Below, one piece after another: positions 53,514 through 63,645 of a stretch of 64,000 bases of DNA. The notes below the pieces were generated by a model that was given only the letters and a program-made list of their open reading frames with translations, did no database searches and was not told the origin of the DNA. The DNA is from Fulvia fulva (lineage: Eukaryota; Ascomycota; Dothideomycetes; Mycosphaerellales; Mycosphaerellaceae), in NCBI RefSeq assembly GCF_020509005.1, contig NC_063023.1, positions 1 to 64,000 on the forward strand, read 5' to 3'. Both the position numbers and the translations under genes were made by a program. The number at the start of each line of letters is the position of its first letter. Positions within the stretch are counted from its first letter, which is position 1.

Positions 53514-55283
53514 TTATATACTCATTCGGCGGCTACTCGGTGTACTCTTCCGGCTGACCACTCGCGGCTTTTGCACTGCCAACCACCCATCGATGCGATC
53601 CTTATCTTTCCCAGTCGCGATAGTACTGTAGCTCTCGCCTACATCCAGAGACTGCAGTACTGGACGCTCTGCGTTTCCCGGCTCGTCAGGCCCATCCATT
53701 TGAACGATTTTGCCATCGGCATAGTCCACTTTGCTCTTCGCAGACTCCTCGTTGTCGACCCACTGTTGCACGCAGTCCAGGTCCGTCCGGCCGACGTACA
53801 ACTCGATGGTTCCGGAAGTGTAGCCGTCACTCGCATGGCTGCTGAAACCGACGGATTTGGCAGGAATGCCTGACACACCCGCTTCTTGAGCGCTGCTTAA
53901 GATGTCGAGACATGCTTCTTCGGCTTCAACAAGCGCTCTCGTGCGTCGGGACTTGGCCAAGAAGAACGCATGGTCTACGCTTTCCGCTGAAGCACGTTCC
54001 TCAGGTGTCAGATCGCTCATGAGTCGTAGTGCCTCAAGGTGCAATCGGCAAGCTTCCACCTCGCGCGCGGCAGCTTTGTACCTTTGACGCAGAACATTCT
54101 GGAGTCGACGATCTACCTGTCGAGACATGTGATCTTGGTCAAAGGGCTTCGCATCTCTCTCCTCTAGTGGTGTTGAGAACTGTTCCCTGCGACCTCCCTC
54201 AATCGCATCAGCATCGACAGGATCGCTGATGACGAAGGCCTCCAGACGCCCCTCTGCTACGAGGTGTTCTTCGATGGTATCGTAAAAGATTACCTCGATG
54301 GCGCTGAGCTTCTTTTCGACCGCGTCAAGCTCCTCTGCTAGATTGTCGCAGCTCCTTTCAAGGTCCAGAAGATCAGGAGCTGCTTTCAATTCCTCGAGTT
54401 CGTCTTCAAGCGCCGAAAGGGCCCTCTCGGCTTCCTCGCTCAGCTCGGAATTGCGGGCTTGGATGACCTGTACCACCATCTGATGGATCTGATCTTGCCT
54501 AGCATCCACTTCCAGGCGTGAAGCTTTGAGTTCTTCCTCGATCTCCTGGAGTTGCAGGTCCAAATCTTGACATGCTGCGAAGTCGGCGAAGAATTTGGCT
54601 GGGAACCCCCGGAATACCGCGAACCGTTTGATGTTCAAGCCTTCCACAAGTCGATACACCGCGCGGACATGACGAGTCAACGCATTTGCTTCGTTATTGA
54701 GTCGAATGGTGGCATCATTCTGTTGGTCCTGTTTGGACCTGATCAACACCTCTATGTCTCGGATCTCGTACTCAAGTCGGTCGATCTCCCGGTCATCGTG
54801 CAGCTCCCTCGAAGACGGGATTTCTTCCAACTGCTGCCGGCGATGCTTTAGACCTTCTCCATTGGCCAAAATTGCGGCTTCCGCTGCGTATTCTGCGACT
54901 TTAGCAGTACCACGCTTCAGATTTCTACGGATTTCCACGTTCGCTTCGATGTCTTGGAGCATTTTTGCTGCATCACTGACATCTTCGAAGCTGCCTTCCC
55001 AATGCTGCCAGCACGATGTGTCGCGATCTGTGCGCTCGCTTACAGGCTTGGACTTCTCGACATCGGCGCTCACTAGAGCACTTGACGCGAGAGGCTCCTC
55101 AGCGGACTGTGGTACTGGAGGCAGTCCTTCTCCGGTAGATTCCAGGCAATTCGGCATACTGATACTTCGCGGCTGCTCGCCGTGTACCTTTTGACGTCGT
55201 GTTGGCGAAGAAGACAACAGACCGTCATCTGAACGCTTCCGCTTCAGAGGACTCGAGCCAGACGCCTGTGATCCGTCCGACAT
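53514..55283 (-). CDS. Gene A3: coiled-coil protein, conserved RMSI C-terminus (module 3)
   Basis: 589 residues from the ATG at 55283 (MSDGSQAS); the frame is open 42 codons further upstream, but that part is not conserved. Single intact exon. The N-terminus SSPLKRKRSDD and SPTRRQK are NLS-like. The centre is almost continuous charged helix (EIDRLEYEIRDIEVLIRSK) with the FPAKFFADFAACQ block. The C-terminal signature is intact: ERASAESVDHAFFLAKSRR, PAKSVGFSSHASDGY, LDVGESYSTIA, DGWLAVQKP, terminal SRRMSI. A3 lies head to head with B3, with the module inverted relative to modules 1 and 2. Function unknown. Confidence 0.82.
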   Translation of the reverse strand: MSDGSQASGSSPLKRKRSDDGLLSSSPTRRQKVHGEQPRSISMPNCLESTGEGLPPVPQSAEEPLASSALVSADVEKSKPVSERTDRDTSCWQHWEGSFEDVSDAAKMLQDIEANVEIRRNLKRGTAKVAEYAAEAAILANGEGLKHRRQQLEEIPSSRELHDDREIDRLEYEIRDIEVLIRSKQDQQNDATIRLNNEANALTRHVRAVYRLVEGLNIKRFAVFRGFPAKFFADFAACQDLDLQLQEIEEELKASRLEVDARQDQIHQMVVQVIQARNSELSEEAERALSALEDELEELKAAPDLLDLERSCDNLAEELDAVEKKLSAIEVIFYDTIEEHLVAEGRLEAFVISDPVDADAIEGGRREQFSTPLEERDAKPFDQDHMSRQVDRRLQNVLRQRYKAAAREVEACRLHLEALRLMSDLTPEERASAESVDHAFFLAKSRRTRALVEAEEACLDILSSAQEAGVSGIPAKSVGFSSHASDGYTSGTIELYVGRTDLDCVQQWVDNEESAKSKVDYADGKIVQMDGPDEPGNAERPVLQSLDVGESYSTIATGKDKDRIDGWLAVQKPRVVSRKSTPSSRRMSI

Positions 55284-55774
55284 ATTGGAGGTCAAGTCGT
55301 TATGGTGAAGATCGGAGGTCAGCGGGATCTGGATTGGGTTCAAATGGGATAAGTAGCAGGCTTTGTCACTTGTTTTCGGGACAAAGCAGAAGAATAAAGC
55401 GAGAATCATTCACCAACCAGGACCACGTGACCGAAAGTGAAGGACTCACAGTCGGTCTTGCCCAATCGGTCGCGAACGCCTTCGATCCATCTCAATATGA
55501 GAGTCGGAACGCTTCTCGCGTTGCGCGCACAGATCATTATGCGCCCGACTACTGCAACGAGACTGTTCATTCACGTCGTCCTACGGCTCGTCAACAACCA
55601 CAACTTCGTCCGAACCTCATCGCAACTCTGCTCATTCGCAATCTTAACCTCGATCACCTTGGAATACCACCAACATCCGTGGCGGATGACCTCGACCACC
55701 ACACCGACAGACAATACATCCAGACACACATAGCTCTTCCAGGACAGTCCACAAACATACAATTGCAAAGTATC
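55284..55774. promoter_or_regulatory. Shared intergenic region A3/B3
   Basis: 491 bp between the divergent starts of A3 and B3. A CCAAT is present at about 55460. It is inferred to drive both genes. The plus-strand frame of B3 is open through much of it, but without an ATG near the conserved part. Confidence 0.4.
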
Positions 55775-57404
55775 ATGGCGAGTCAGCCAACGCAGGGAAG
55801 CCAGAGGTTACAAAGATGGACGGGACAAGCAACCGAACCGCAGTTGACCCAAGCAGCACCGACACAGCAACAGCCAACGATGACCCAGCCACCACAAGTA
55901 CCTGTATCCGCTGTGCCCTCAAGGGTGTTCGATCCGGATGCAAGTCGCAGTAGGCTCGTGATGAGGGCAGGCCAGTCCGCAACGCTGAGTACGACTTTGT
56001 CTCCTACGGCAGCACCGTCACAGGGAGTCCCAGCGGCAGCGACAGCAACCCCGAGTACCGTGTCCATAGGCCATATCATTGTCAATACGGACCATTTCGT
56101 CCGCATGGAGCTGGACGAGGCGAGAGAGGAGTATCGAATGGTCAGGGCGTACGCTGGGGAGCTCATGCAGACGTTGTCTCGTCATCATTTCCCTGGCAGA
56201 GGTTGGGAAAGTGGCCCTGACCACGTCCGTGAGGGTGATATCATCTTGAGCTATGTGCTTGAGTATCGAGGCAACACGACCGAGCCAGATGCGGATGCCA
56301 TCAACTGGATGTTTGTGCTTGGGGGCGTTCTCATGATCAAACCAAGACCGCCTCCGATGCCACGGCTCGACCACCTTTGGCGAGTCGGATCTCGAGAACA
56401 TCATTCTGGAGGATGATATTCGTCGCAGAAGATCCAAGCTCGCCGACTACTTAAGTTCCACCGAGCTGATTCTCTAGTATTGCTAACAGATCAATTAGGT
56501 CCAATTCCAGGATATGGACAATGAACGAGACATGCGTATGATGTGGCAATGTCAAACACCTACCATTTGGTTCGAGTCGAATGGCTCCTACAACTTCCTC
56601 AAGGACGGACAACCCGTTGAGCGCTACATCCCGCTGTACGAAGACTACATCCACTGCTTCAGCATTCCGTACAAGGTCATCGGCCGCGCCATCAGCCTGG
56701 ACGCCATCGACGGAATGCGCTTCATCGAAAAGGAGAAAGCCTCATACCGCTTGAAGTATCTCGACGAAGCGCGCCGTAAGCGCGTGCTTGAAATGAGAGA
56801 AGAGGATAGGCTGAGAGCAGAGAGGCAGGCAGAAGAGGACAGACGTGCCGCAATTTCACATCAACGTCGGCGGCGTCGTCAATGTGGGCAGCAGAGACAG
56901 GATGGCCCCTTGGACTACGGCGATGAGCTCCCTGAGGATCGCGACACACGTCGAACCGCACGCCAACCGCGTGATGCCCCTGCAGCACCGACTGCTCGCC
57001 AGAACAACCGCGCCGCTCGTGCTCGTCAAATTCCAGCAGGCAATCAGGCGCAGGTCCCAGGAGCCCAGCCTGCGGACATTAGACAGGACGGCATGACCCA
57101 GCACCGACCACTTCAAGCCCGCCAACAAATAAGATCCGAGATCTATGTTGACCCCAACGCTGTTCAAGCTGCGCCACCGGCCCCCAACCTCGGATTGCGC
57201 CCAGGTACCAAGCGTCAAGGCGAACCTGCAGAGAACCCACACACGAAGCGAATCCGCGAGGCAAATATCGGCATGTCCACTCCGGCCGGTCATGTCAAGC
57301 GAGACACGGACTTGAACAAGGTCCCCAAGGACGACAATGAGGGCGACAAAGAGAATCGCCAAGTCGAGAACGATGATAAGGAGGAGAATGACAGTGGCGA
57401 GTAG
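55775..57404 (+). pseudogene. Gene B3: DYF/NW and SNG-Y domain protein, splice donor altered (module 3)
   Basis: From the ATG at 55775 (MASQPTQGSQ) comes a Gln/Thr/Pro-rich start, then VNTDHFVRM, RAYAGEL, EGDIILSYVLEYRG and NWMFVLGG. Just after this the frame changes by one (about 56330-56390) to reach ESDLENIILEDDIRRRRSKL and ADY at 56450. B1 and B2 have a GTGAGT/GTAAGT donor exactly after this Tyr; here the sequence is TTAAGT. Branch (GCTAAC) and acceptor (CAATTAG, ending 56498) are intact. The second exon (56499-57404) has WFESNGSYNF, IPYKVIGRAISLD, a charged coil and a basic, Gln/Arg-rich, then acidic tail. Either decayed or spliced in a way I cannot see. Confidence 0.65.
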
Positions 57405-57650
57405 ACTGCTGTAAGAGACTTATCGATTAGTGCTCGCACAGTGTTGGAAATGGCCTTCGAATAGTACTGCTTTGCGTTGGATTTGGCATGTGACTGTCTT
57501 TTTGGTGTTCTGTACGTACTATCCTGAGTACGGTTCGGATGTTGGATCGCATTGGATATGGCATGTGATGATGTGCTTGGCGTTCTGTGCGTAGTGCCCG
57601 CGATACCGTTCTGGCTTTTCATTGCTGCGAGTGTCGATAGGGTAGATTCT

Positions 57651-58413
57651 TCAATACTCAGCCTCTTCATAATCCTCCTCGTCCACCGCGTCACTCTCAG
57701 TACCACCAACAATAAACTCAACCTCCTCCTCCTCAGACTCCTCCCCATCAGTCTCCACTGCAGACTCCTCATAATCCTCCAGCTTCCCATTAGCCTCCAG
57801 CTCCTCATTGAGAAGCGCCATCTTCAGTAGCGTCCTCTCCAAGTCAAGCTTCTCCATCTCTGCCTCCTTCTGTGGTCAAAAATCTCTCAGCTGCTCCCGC
57901 CACTTTGCAGCTTTAATGCGACGCAGCTTGTCTGCTTTGCAAATGTGGTTACTCTTCGGAAGCTTCAGAGCCCCTGCTTCTCGCGCGCCTTGAGGTGAGC
58001 TTTGAGCTTGGGCTCTTCTAGCAGTGTGGCCATGATGGTGATTCTTGTTGCTGCTTAGTAGAGGTGACACGCTTGAGAGCTTTCTCGACGGATCTAATGT
58101 TCTTCTCTTGGCGGCACTCCTTGCATGATCCGGATGGGACGAGCCCATCGTCTTAGTCCTTCTCTTCCTCCTCCTTACATTCGTACCCGCTTCTCTTTCT
58201 CTTGCGGGCCTCGGACTTGTGCTCTTTGTCCCCCAGGGAGATGTTGCAGACATCATCCGGGGCCTTCACGTTCTTCTGCAGGAGTTGTCGGTTAGCCAGT
58301 GTGTTTTTATCGAGACGAGAGATGTTGCAATGTAGCAGAGATGGTGGTTTATGATCCTTGCGATAAGAAAGCTTTGAAGGGTACATATTTGTAGTGCCCC
58401 CACAAGCGTACAC
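57651..58413 (-). pseudogene. Degenerate ORF with basic then acidic regions
   Basis: Two minus-strand segments share one frame: 57876-58256, basic and ending KLPKSNHICKADKLRRIKA and WREQLRDF, and 57651-57857 (MEKLDLERTLLKMALLNEEL, then an acidic DEEDYEEAEY end). A single TGA (about 57873) separates them. A third segment (58153-58413) in another frame is also Lys/Glu-rich. The composition is that of a charged nuclear protein, but no domain is recognisable and a start is unclear. Could be a gene with an intron or a fragment; low confidence. Confidence 0.3.
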
Positions 58414-59195
58414 CTCGTTTGCGGCGCCCTAGGTGCGTCCGGTAGGAGTAAGTGAGGCATCTGCACATATGGAGTTAGGCCTGCCGATTGCTAGTCAGTC
58501 GTTATCGTCCGCCTAACCATTCAGCCTGATTATTGGGATTCTCCTAGGCGTGTAGGAGTGGCCTTGGACTTAACCGCTAGGTTCGCTGCGATGATGTCTG
58601 GAATCGAGTATATAAGCCTGGCAACAGTGCTCTGAAAGAGGAGAGTCCATATCATGCATGAGACGAGGTGTGCAGATGATTGATCATGCGAGAGATCGTG
58701 AAGAGATCAGTGATCATATCGCCGGAATCCTGGGACCGCCTGGGGTCACTTGATCGGTCCCCATCCGTGCGGCTTGAGTGAATGACCGGACTTGACCCGA
58801 AGCGAGTCTGGCGAACATGTGCTGCTACAACATCGCAGAGTTCCTTGTCTATGTTAGACAGACCACACGTGACTATTTCCTACGTATCTTGGCGTATACT
58901 GTAGGCCCAGCAGCTGTGTGTATACTGAAGCTTATCTCATCTCGTCGTCTCTCATCAGAGGTCCTGTAGCGATGTTGGAAAAGCGCTTGTCGAATGGACC
59001 ATCCTAGCTGCCACTCTTTTTTGAACGTCGACACCAGGGGTTGACACCAGGGTGGCCTCCTATAGTTGACTCGGCGTGAATGTGTAATCAGCAGGCGACT
59101 CGGAACGAACGGCGAGTCAGCAGCAGTAGCCGAGGAGCTTTCATGATTGTCTGCGTGGAACGCAAAGTGTTAAGAGTGCCGTGTGGCCTTTAAAG
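58414..59195. other. Intergenic; one dispersed-repeat fragment
   Basis: About 780 bp without a supported gene. Contains copy 2 of the dispersed sequence (58755-58816) and a small tandem ttgacaccagg repeat near 59030-59050. Confidence 0.5.
58755..58816 (+). repeat. Dispersed repeat, copy 2
   Basis: Same orientation as 30551-30610, sharing cggtcccc, gtgaatgaccggacttg and a gcgaac end. Loose similarity extends a little on the left. Confidence 0.6.
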
Positions 59196-61029
59196 TCAGA
59201 CTAAGCAGAAGTTTTCCAACGGCTGCTCACTAGCTCGCCACTCTTCCAGGACTTCGCCTTTCATGATACCATGCACATAAGCCTCGCCAATCACTTCAAC
59301 CCCTCCTGTACAAGGTCTCAGTACCGTTGGACACCATGTACCCTCAATCCAAACAACGATATCATTTTCACGCGTGACAAACGGCACTAATTCTGGCCTC
59401 CCTGCTGTGGTCGCGGCGATGATCCTGCCCCGGCAAGCGTTTGACACGGATACGATAGCAGTCTCCGAATCCTCGATCTCCTCTGAGAATAGCGGCTCAG
59501 ATAGCAGACACTTTGTCAGATTTTCAGCGTTGAGTGAGCTCAAACCCTCTTCATTCATCCAAGTGTCTGCGGTGAGTACGCAGGATCTAGTGTAGTCTTC
59601 GGCTGAATGTCTTGTCTTGGAAAGATAGTTTTGCAGTGGGATGACATAGTCCCTCGTGAAGTTGGGCCAGCTCCACTTGGGCCCTGGAGAACGCTTTTGT
59701 ACAACTTCGAAGATCATGTCGATGCGGAATCCTCGTACGTGCCATTCGAATGTGTTATTCCCTTCGAATGGACCATTTTGGGCCACATTGTCAGAGAATC
59801 GATAGTATTCTCGAAGCGTTCTCGAGTCTTGCTCACCGTCCCAGCTCCGATGCCAACGGGGTACCCAAGATGGCAGACCATCAATGTGAAGGTCCTCATC
59901 TGAACGATGCGAAGTCTGTGTAAGCACAATGGCTCCCACGTCCAGGTTTGATGGCCTGGACACCCACTTCGCAGCCGAAGTATAGACCTCCGAAACGGTT
60001 CGCGTGTAATCGGGCGTGAGCTCGGTGGGGATACCGCCGTTCGGTGACCAATCTATAAGACCAAGCACACCAAAGATCTTGTCGCGAGGACCACTGCATA
60101 CTGCATCGCGACTTACACGCAAGATCCACGACATGGTCACATCGAATTTGTCGGAGACGAATAGAGAATGCGGCGAGTCCATGAGGTTGGATTATCTGTA
60201 GCCCGACTCAGCCCTTTGCAGCGTAGACTAGACATCAGCATGGGTCTCTTGTATTATAGCCACTTCGCTACCATGCAAATGTCGAGCAAGGCGAACTCCT
60301 GGTCGCCGCAAATACAGATGCTTCGTTTGGCGAGCGCCGCTTCTTGCAACACCCACAGGCAGCTGTCCACTGTCAGCGCAATTCGGAGCACCTTCAGCTG
60401 ACTCACCTGAACCAGGGATTCGAGAATAGATCCAGCAGAGCTGTCTGGTCGACATCCACGGTGATTCTGGCTGTGGAGAGTCGAGTCTGTCCAGAGGGGT
60501 CGTGCATAAAGTCTAGAAAACTTCGACCTTCGGCGATAGCATCGGCTATCTCTGTTCGAAGCAGACTTCGAGCACTAGACAAGGCAGCATCCAGAGTACG
60601 ATCATGGTTACCCAGGTAGACGATGTTTTGGCTCCCGGATCGGTAGATATCAGCCATGATGGCAACCTGCTGCGATCTTTCGACAAGGTCCGACTGGTTG
60701 ATACAGACAGCATCGATCCATATGGTTCGAGGTCTGTCGGATCTTCTGACTGACCTCAGCACCTGCTCTGAGCTCCAAGGAACACTGACGAGCTCCCTGT
60801 CGAGGTATATGAATGCACGTCGGTTCGCATCGCCCCAAACGTAGGATACCGTCTCGTACTCGATGGAAAGATCCAGCCCATCCGGAGAAGCGGACGGCAG
60901 GGAGGTGTGCGTCAGCGCACATTCAAGAGTATCGTCGTTGAGCGTCTCAGTTAAGCCTGGTGCCATAGTGACCAGTCGGATCTCTCTAGAGCTGGGACTC
61001 AGTGGACTGTAGTGAAATTGACTCGCCAT
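59196..61029 (-). CDS. HET-domain protein, possibly broken
   Basis: Exon 1 (60407-61029, MASQFHYSPL) carries the HET domain: LSIEYETVSYVWGD, IWIDAVCINQSDLVERSQQV, MADIYRSG and YLGNHD, ending NPWF. A 44-bp intron (60363-60406) joins in frame to exon 2 (60272-60362), CLWVLQEAALAKRS, matching the usual RVWVLQE block. A large last exon (59196-60182) has CSGPRDKIFGVLGL and the HET tail EGTWCPTVLRP, EAYVHGIM. No acceptor I can find joins exon 2 to it without an in-frame TAA just upstream of 60182. HET proteins trigger cell death on fusion between incompatible strains and are often pseudogenised. An unrecognised intron could restore the gene. Confidence 0.75.
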
Positions 61030-61828
61030 CCTGGCTAAGTGCAAAGAGTGCAGTCAGTGACTTAAAATTGTGGCAAGGGGCCGAGTCTGAGACAACAAGC
61101 AATGATCCGGATCGCTTGTCGTCGGAGTGTGAGGTCGGTCGCACGATGCGGCACTGCCGCGTGGGGTGTGCGTCTCCTGTCGAGGAGCATCGGCATTAGA
61201 CCAGAGATGAAGTCGTGACGGTTCGTCCAACCTTGGACCTATACGAAGAGACTTCCAGGCTGTCTGCGTCAGAACTGATCACATCATGAAGCCTGTCATT
61301 TATGACACTGCGGACGCTCTGGGTTGAGTCCAAAGGTGAAAGTAGTCATTTAATGTGAATCACATCGTGCGGCGGATTTGCAGCAAGGGTTACTGCGACT
61401 GTACGTGATCTTGATCTGAACATACCTGGCAGCCGGCGTTGTTGATGGTGTTGAGTCGTGGCCTCGATCCGAGATGCGACGTGGCGGCCTCCGAGTCATC
61501 TTCGCTTTCGCCCCGGAGCTGTGGCTGCAAGCTCTACTTATAGAGCTTCAGCCGTGAACAGTCGTGACCAGCTGACCGGTCGATACAACAGCATCTCACC
61601 ACAATGAGTCGAACATGTCCGGCCTCAGTAAATGATGCTCACCTGCGCATCGTTTTCAGGAGCCTGTGTGCATGCACCATCCTCAAACACCATCTTGATC
61701 AAGATCAACAGCGCTGGACGCCACAACCAAAGCCGTAGCATAGATCCACGCCCCTCAGCCCCACCCCCCAATCGGTCCGCGAGCATACCCCCACTCATCG
61801 TCTTATGTCAGTCTAGACGCAGACAACG
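61030..61828. other. Intergenic, divergent promoters
   Basis: About 800 bp between the divergent HET and zinc-finger genes; no supported ORF. Confidence 0.5.
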
Positions 61829-62350
61829 ATGTACGTCTGCACCTACTGCACGACCCTAAACCAAGACTCCGACCAAACCTGCTGGACCTGTGGCGTCCTC
61901 TCCTGCTCCCACTGCCGCCTAACCCACGGCAGCGAATGGCTCACCCACACCCGCGGGCTCTCCACTCTCCTCGCCTTCCAATCCTCTCAAACCCGCGGCT
62001 GCCTGAAAGACCTGCAAATGGAACTCCCACCAATCCGTGGAGACTTCGCTCCACCGGACTGGATCGACGTAGACCACTTCGAGCGCTCCTTGACGAGGAC
62101 GGCGTTTGATCATTCGAATGCGTGTCCTGGGGAAGGATGTACAGAGTATGATGGGCATGAAGATAAGGAGGAGGGGGAGTTTCAGGTTCCGACGTGGTTG
62201 AGTGATATGGCGTTGAAGTTGGTGTTGGCGGAGTGGCATAGGATAGGGGATCCGGATTTCGACGATGAGGAGGAGGATGGTGATGAGGGAGCGCAGGATG
62301 CGGTGGACGTGTGGTATTATTTCTCGGAGCTCGAGGCGGTGGATTGGTGA
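61829..62350 (+). CDS. Small protein with RanBP2-type zinc finger
   Basis: 173 residues, single exon. The first residues form a zinc ribbon: CTYC, an Asn, then CWTCG, spaced CX2CX3NX6CX2C as in RanBP2/Npl4-type fingers that bind ubiquitin or RNA. A second CSHC pair follows. The rest is acidic with ordered-looking stretches (VPTWLSDMALKLVLAEWHRI) and an acidic DDEEEDGDEGAQD loop before a final WYYFSELEAVDW. The usual Trp two residues before the first Cys is Tyr here. Lineage-specific by appearance; function unknown. Confidence 0.6.
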   Translation: MYVCTYCTTLNQDSDQTCWTCGVLSCSHCRLTHGSEWLTHTRGLSTLLAFQSSQTRGCLKDLQMELPPIRGDFAPPDWIDVDHFERSLTRTAFDHSNACPGEGCTEYDGHEDKEEGEFQVPTWLSDMALKLVLAEWHRIGDPDFDDEEEDGDEGAQDAVDVWYYFSELEAVDW

Positions 62351-62468
62351 GGACGGGTAGCTGGCACGAGGTCAGTGCGGAGGAGAAGGGGCGGAAGGAG
62401 ACTGGCTCGTCGGTTTGTTGGCTTGTTGTCCTCCAGGAGGAAGTTCTCAGCTCAACCAAAGCCCTTCA

Positions 62469-62877
62469 CTACCCGACGTTCGCTACTTTATTCCAGCACC
62501 ACTGGTAATACGTCTTCCCGTTATTCGTCGTTTTCGAGTAGTCATTGCACTCATCTTCCCAACCACAATTCTCTGCGTGATCATCAGCAAAGTCGCTGCA
62601 TGTGCGCGCGCGATCAACCGTACGAACTCCATCGCCGCCCTTGTTGCATTGATGATGTGGTACATCATTGAAGGAGGCACCAGAAACTCTGCCGCAAGCA
62701 TGTTGAGTGGCAGCACCATCTTGCTGGCTTGTGGCTGTATCGTGGCATTTGCAGTCATCCGTGAGTTCAAGCGTTAGTGATGTTGGAGGACAGTGGCTAG
62801 AGGTCCTTACTGTAATACTGGCAGGCGTTTGCGCTGATGGCAGCGGTCAGGAGCAGGAATATCTGGTGAAGCTGCAT
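62469..62877 (-). CDS. Cys-rich small secreted protein, two exons
   Basis: Exon 1 (62811-62877) encodes MQLHQIFLLLTAAISANACQ, a clear signal peptide with likely cleavage after ANA. A 76-bp intron (GTAAGG...CACTAAC...GATACAG; 62735-62810) joins in frame to exon 2 (62469-62734). The total is 110 residues. The mature part is polar with seven cysteines spread evenly (HAC, HHQC, ARTC, ENC, DEC, QWC and one at the mature N-terminus), several His and Asn/Gly, and ends NKVANVG. A hydrophobic 120-codon ORF on the other strand over the same bases looks like a two-helix membrane protein but is only a shadow. No family recognised; effector-like by size, secretion and position. Confidence 0.65.
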
Positions 62878-63645
62878 GTTTCGAGGGTTGTAGGAGTCGA
62901 CAACACCGGCGTCAGGTTCGAACAGTGGCGTCTGGCCTCTGATCTATCATGATACGCTCGTAAAGCTGGCCATAGTGTCCTTCTGGGTAAATGCAGTGCC
63001 GGAGATTACACTGCGTTGGAGTTGCCCAACGTCGTTAAGCCTGAGCGCTACATACCATACCGTCCTGGAGATGGAGTAACAAAGATTACACCGAAGGTAT
63101 AACTTGCCATAAGCCATCAAGTCTGGCGCTATAGACCGAATCGCTCTCTGCATACGAGATGGGTATCCGAGGCAGCCAATCGTGCACAGCGTGGTGGCTT
63201 CTTGCGAAGGCATGGCCAAGTGACTGCCTTGCGAGATCCGACATCAAGTCCTGCAGGTCCCGAGAAGGCCATCTTTCCTAGAGGCTACTGCGACGAAGTG
63301 GATCCTACATGGCGAGGGATCTCTATTCCTAACCATCCGAATCAAGTCGTTCGTCGTGCCGGACGCATATCCACGGGGGAATATGGTTGTTTCGGTATTG
63401 ATCGCGGCTGGCTATTAATTTCCAGAGTGCGAACGGCTGACACAGCCAGTCTCGACATGACACCTGCATCGCGTTCCTTGCGCTGGCCGCTTCGAGGATG
63501 CCGTTGCTCGATAAGAAGCCGAGCTACATCATCACATTGTCCAGCACGTCTGGTTTCCGAGCGATGAGCCATACAGTGGTACTTGCTGCTCAGCTAGGCA
63601 GCCGATCAAGATGTATCAAGCTCCAGCATCACCACTGCATCCTGT
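62878..63645. other. Intergenic, no supported gene
   Basis: About 770 bp. ORFs at 63202-63567 (plus) and 63342-63572 (minus) overlap each other and show no motif or signal peptide. Confidence 0.45.

Noticed and set aside
55199..55774. Plus-strand frame open upstream of the B3 ATG
   Set aside because: No ATG near a conserved start, low similarity to B2, and it overlaps the A3 start region; treated as promoter or leader.
61941..62459. 172-codon minus Pro/Ser/Arg-rich ORF
   Set aside because: Antisense to the zinc-finger protein, whose CX2C...CX2C spacing is specific.
62415..62777. 120-codon plus ORF with two hydrophobic segments
   Set aside because: The opposite strand has a signal peptide, canonical intron and Cys-rich exon that keep frame; hydrophobicity here is a by-product of antisense reading.
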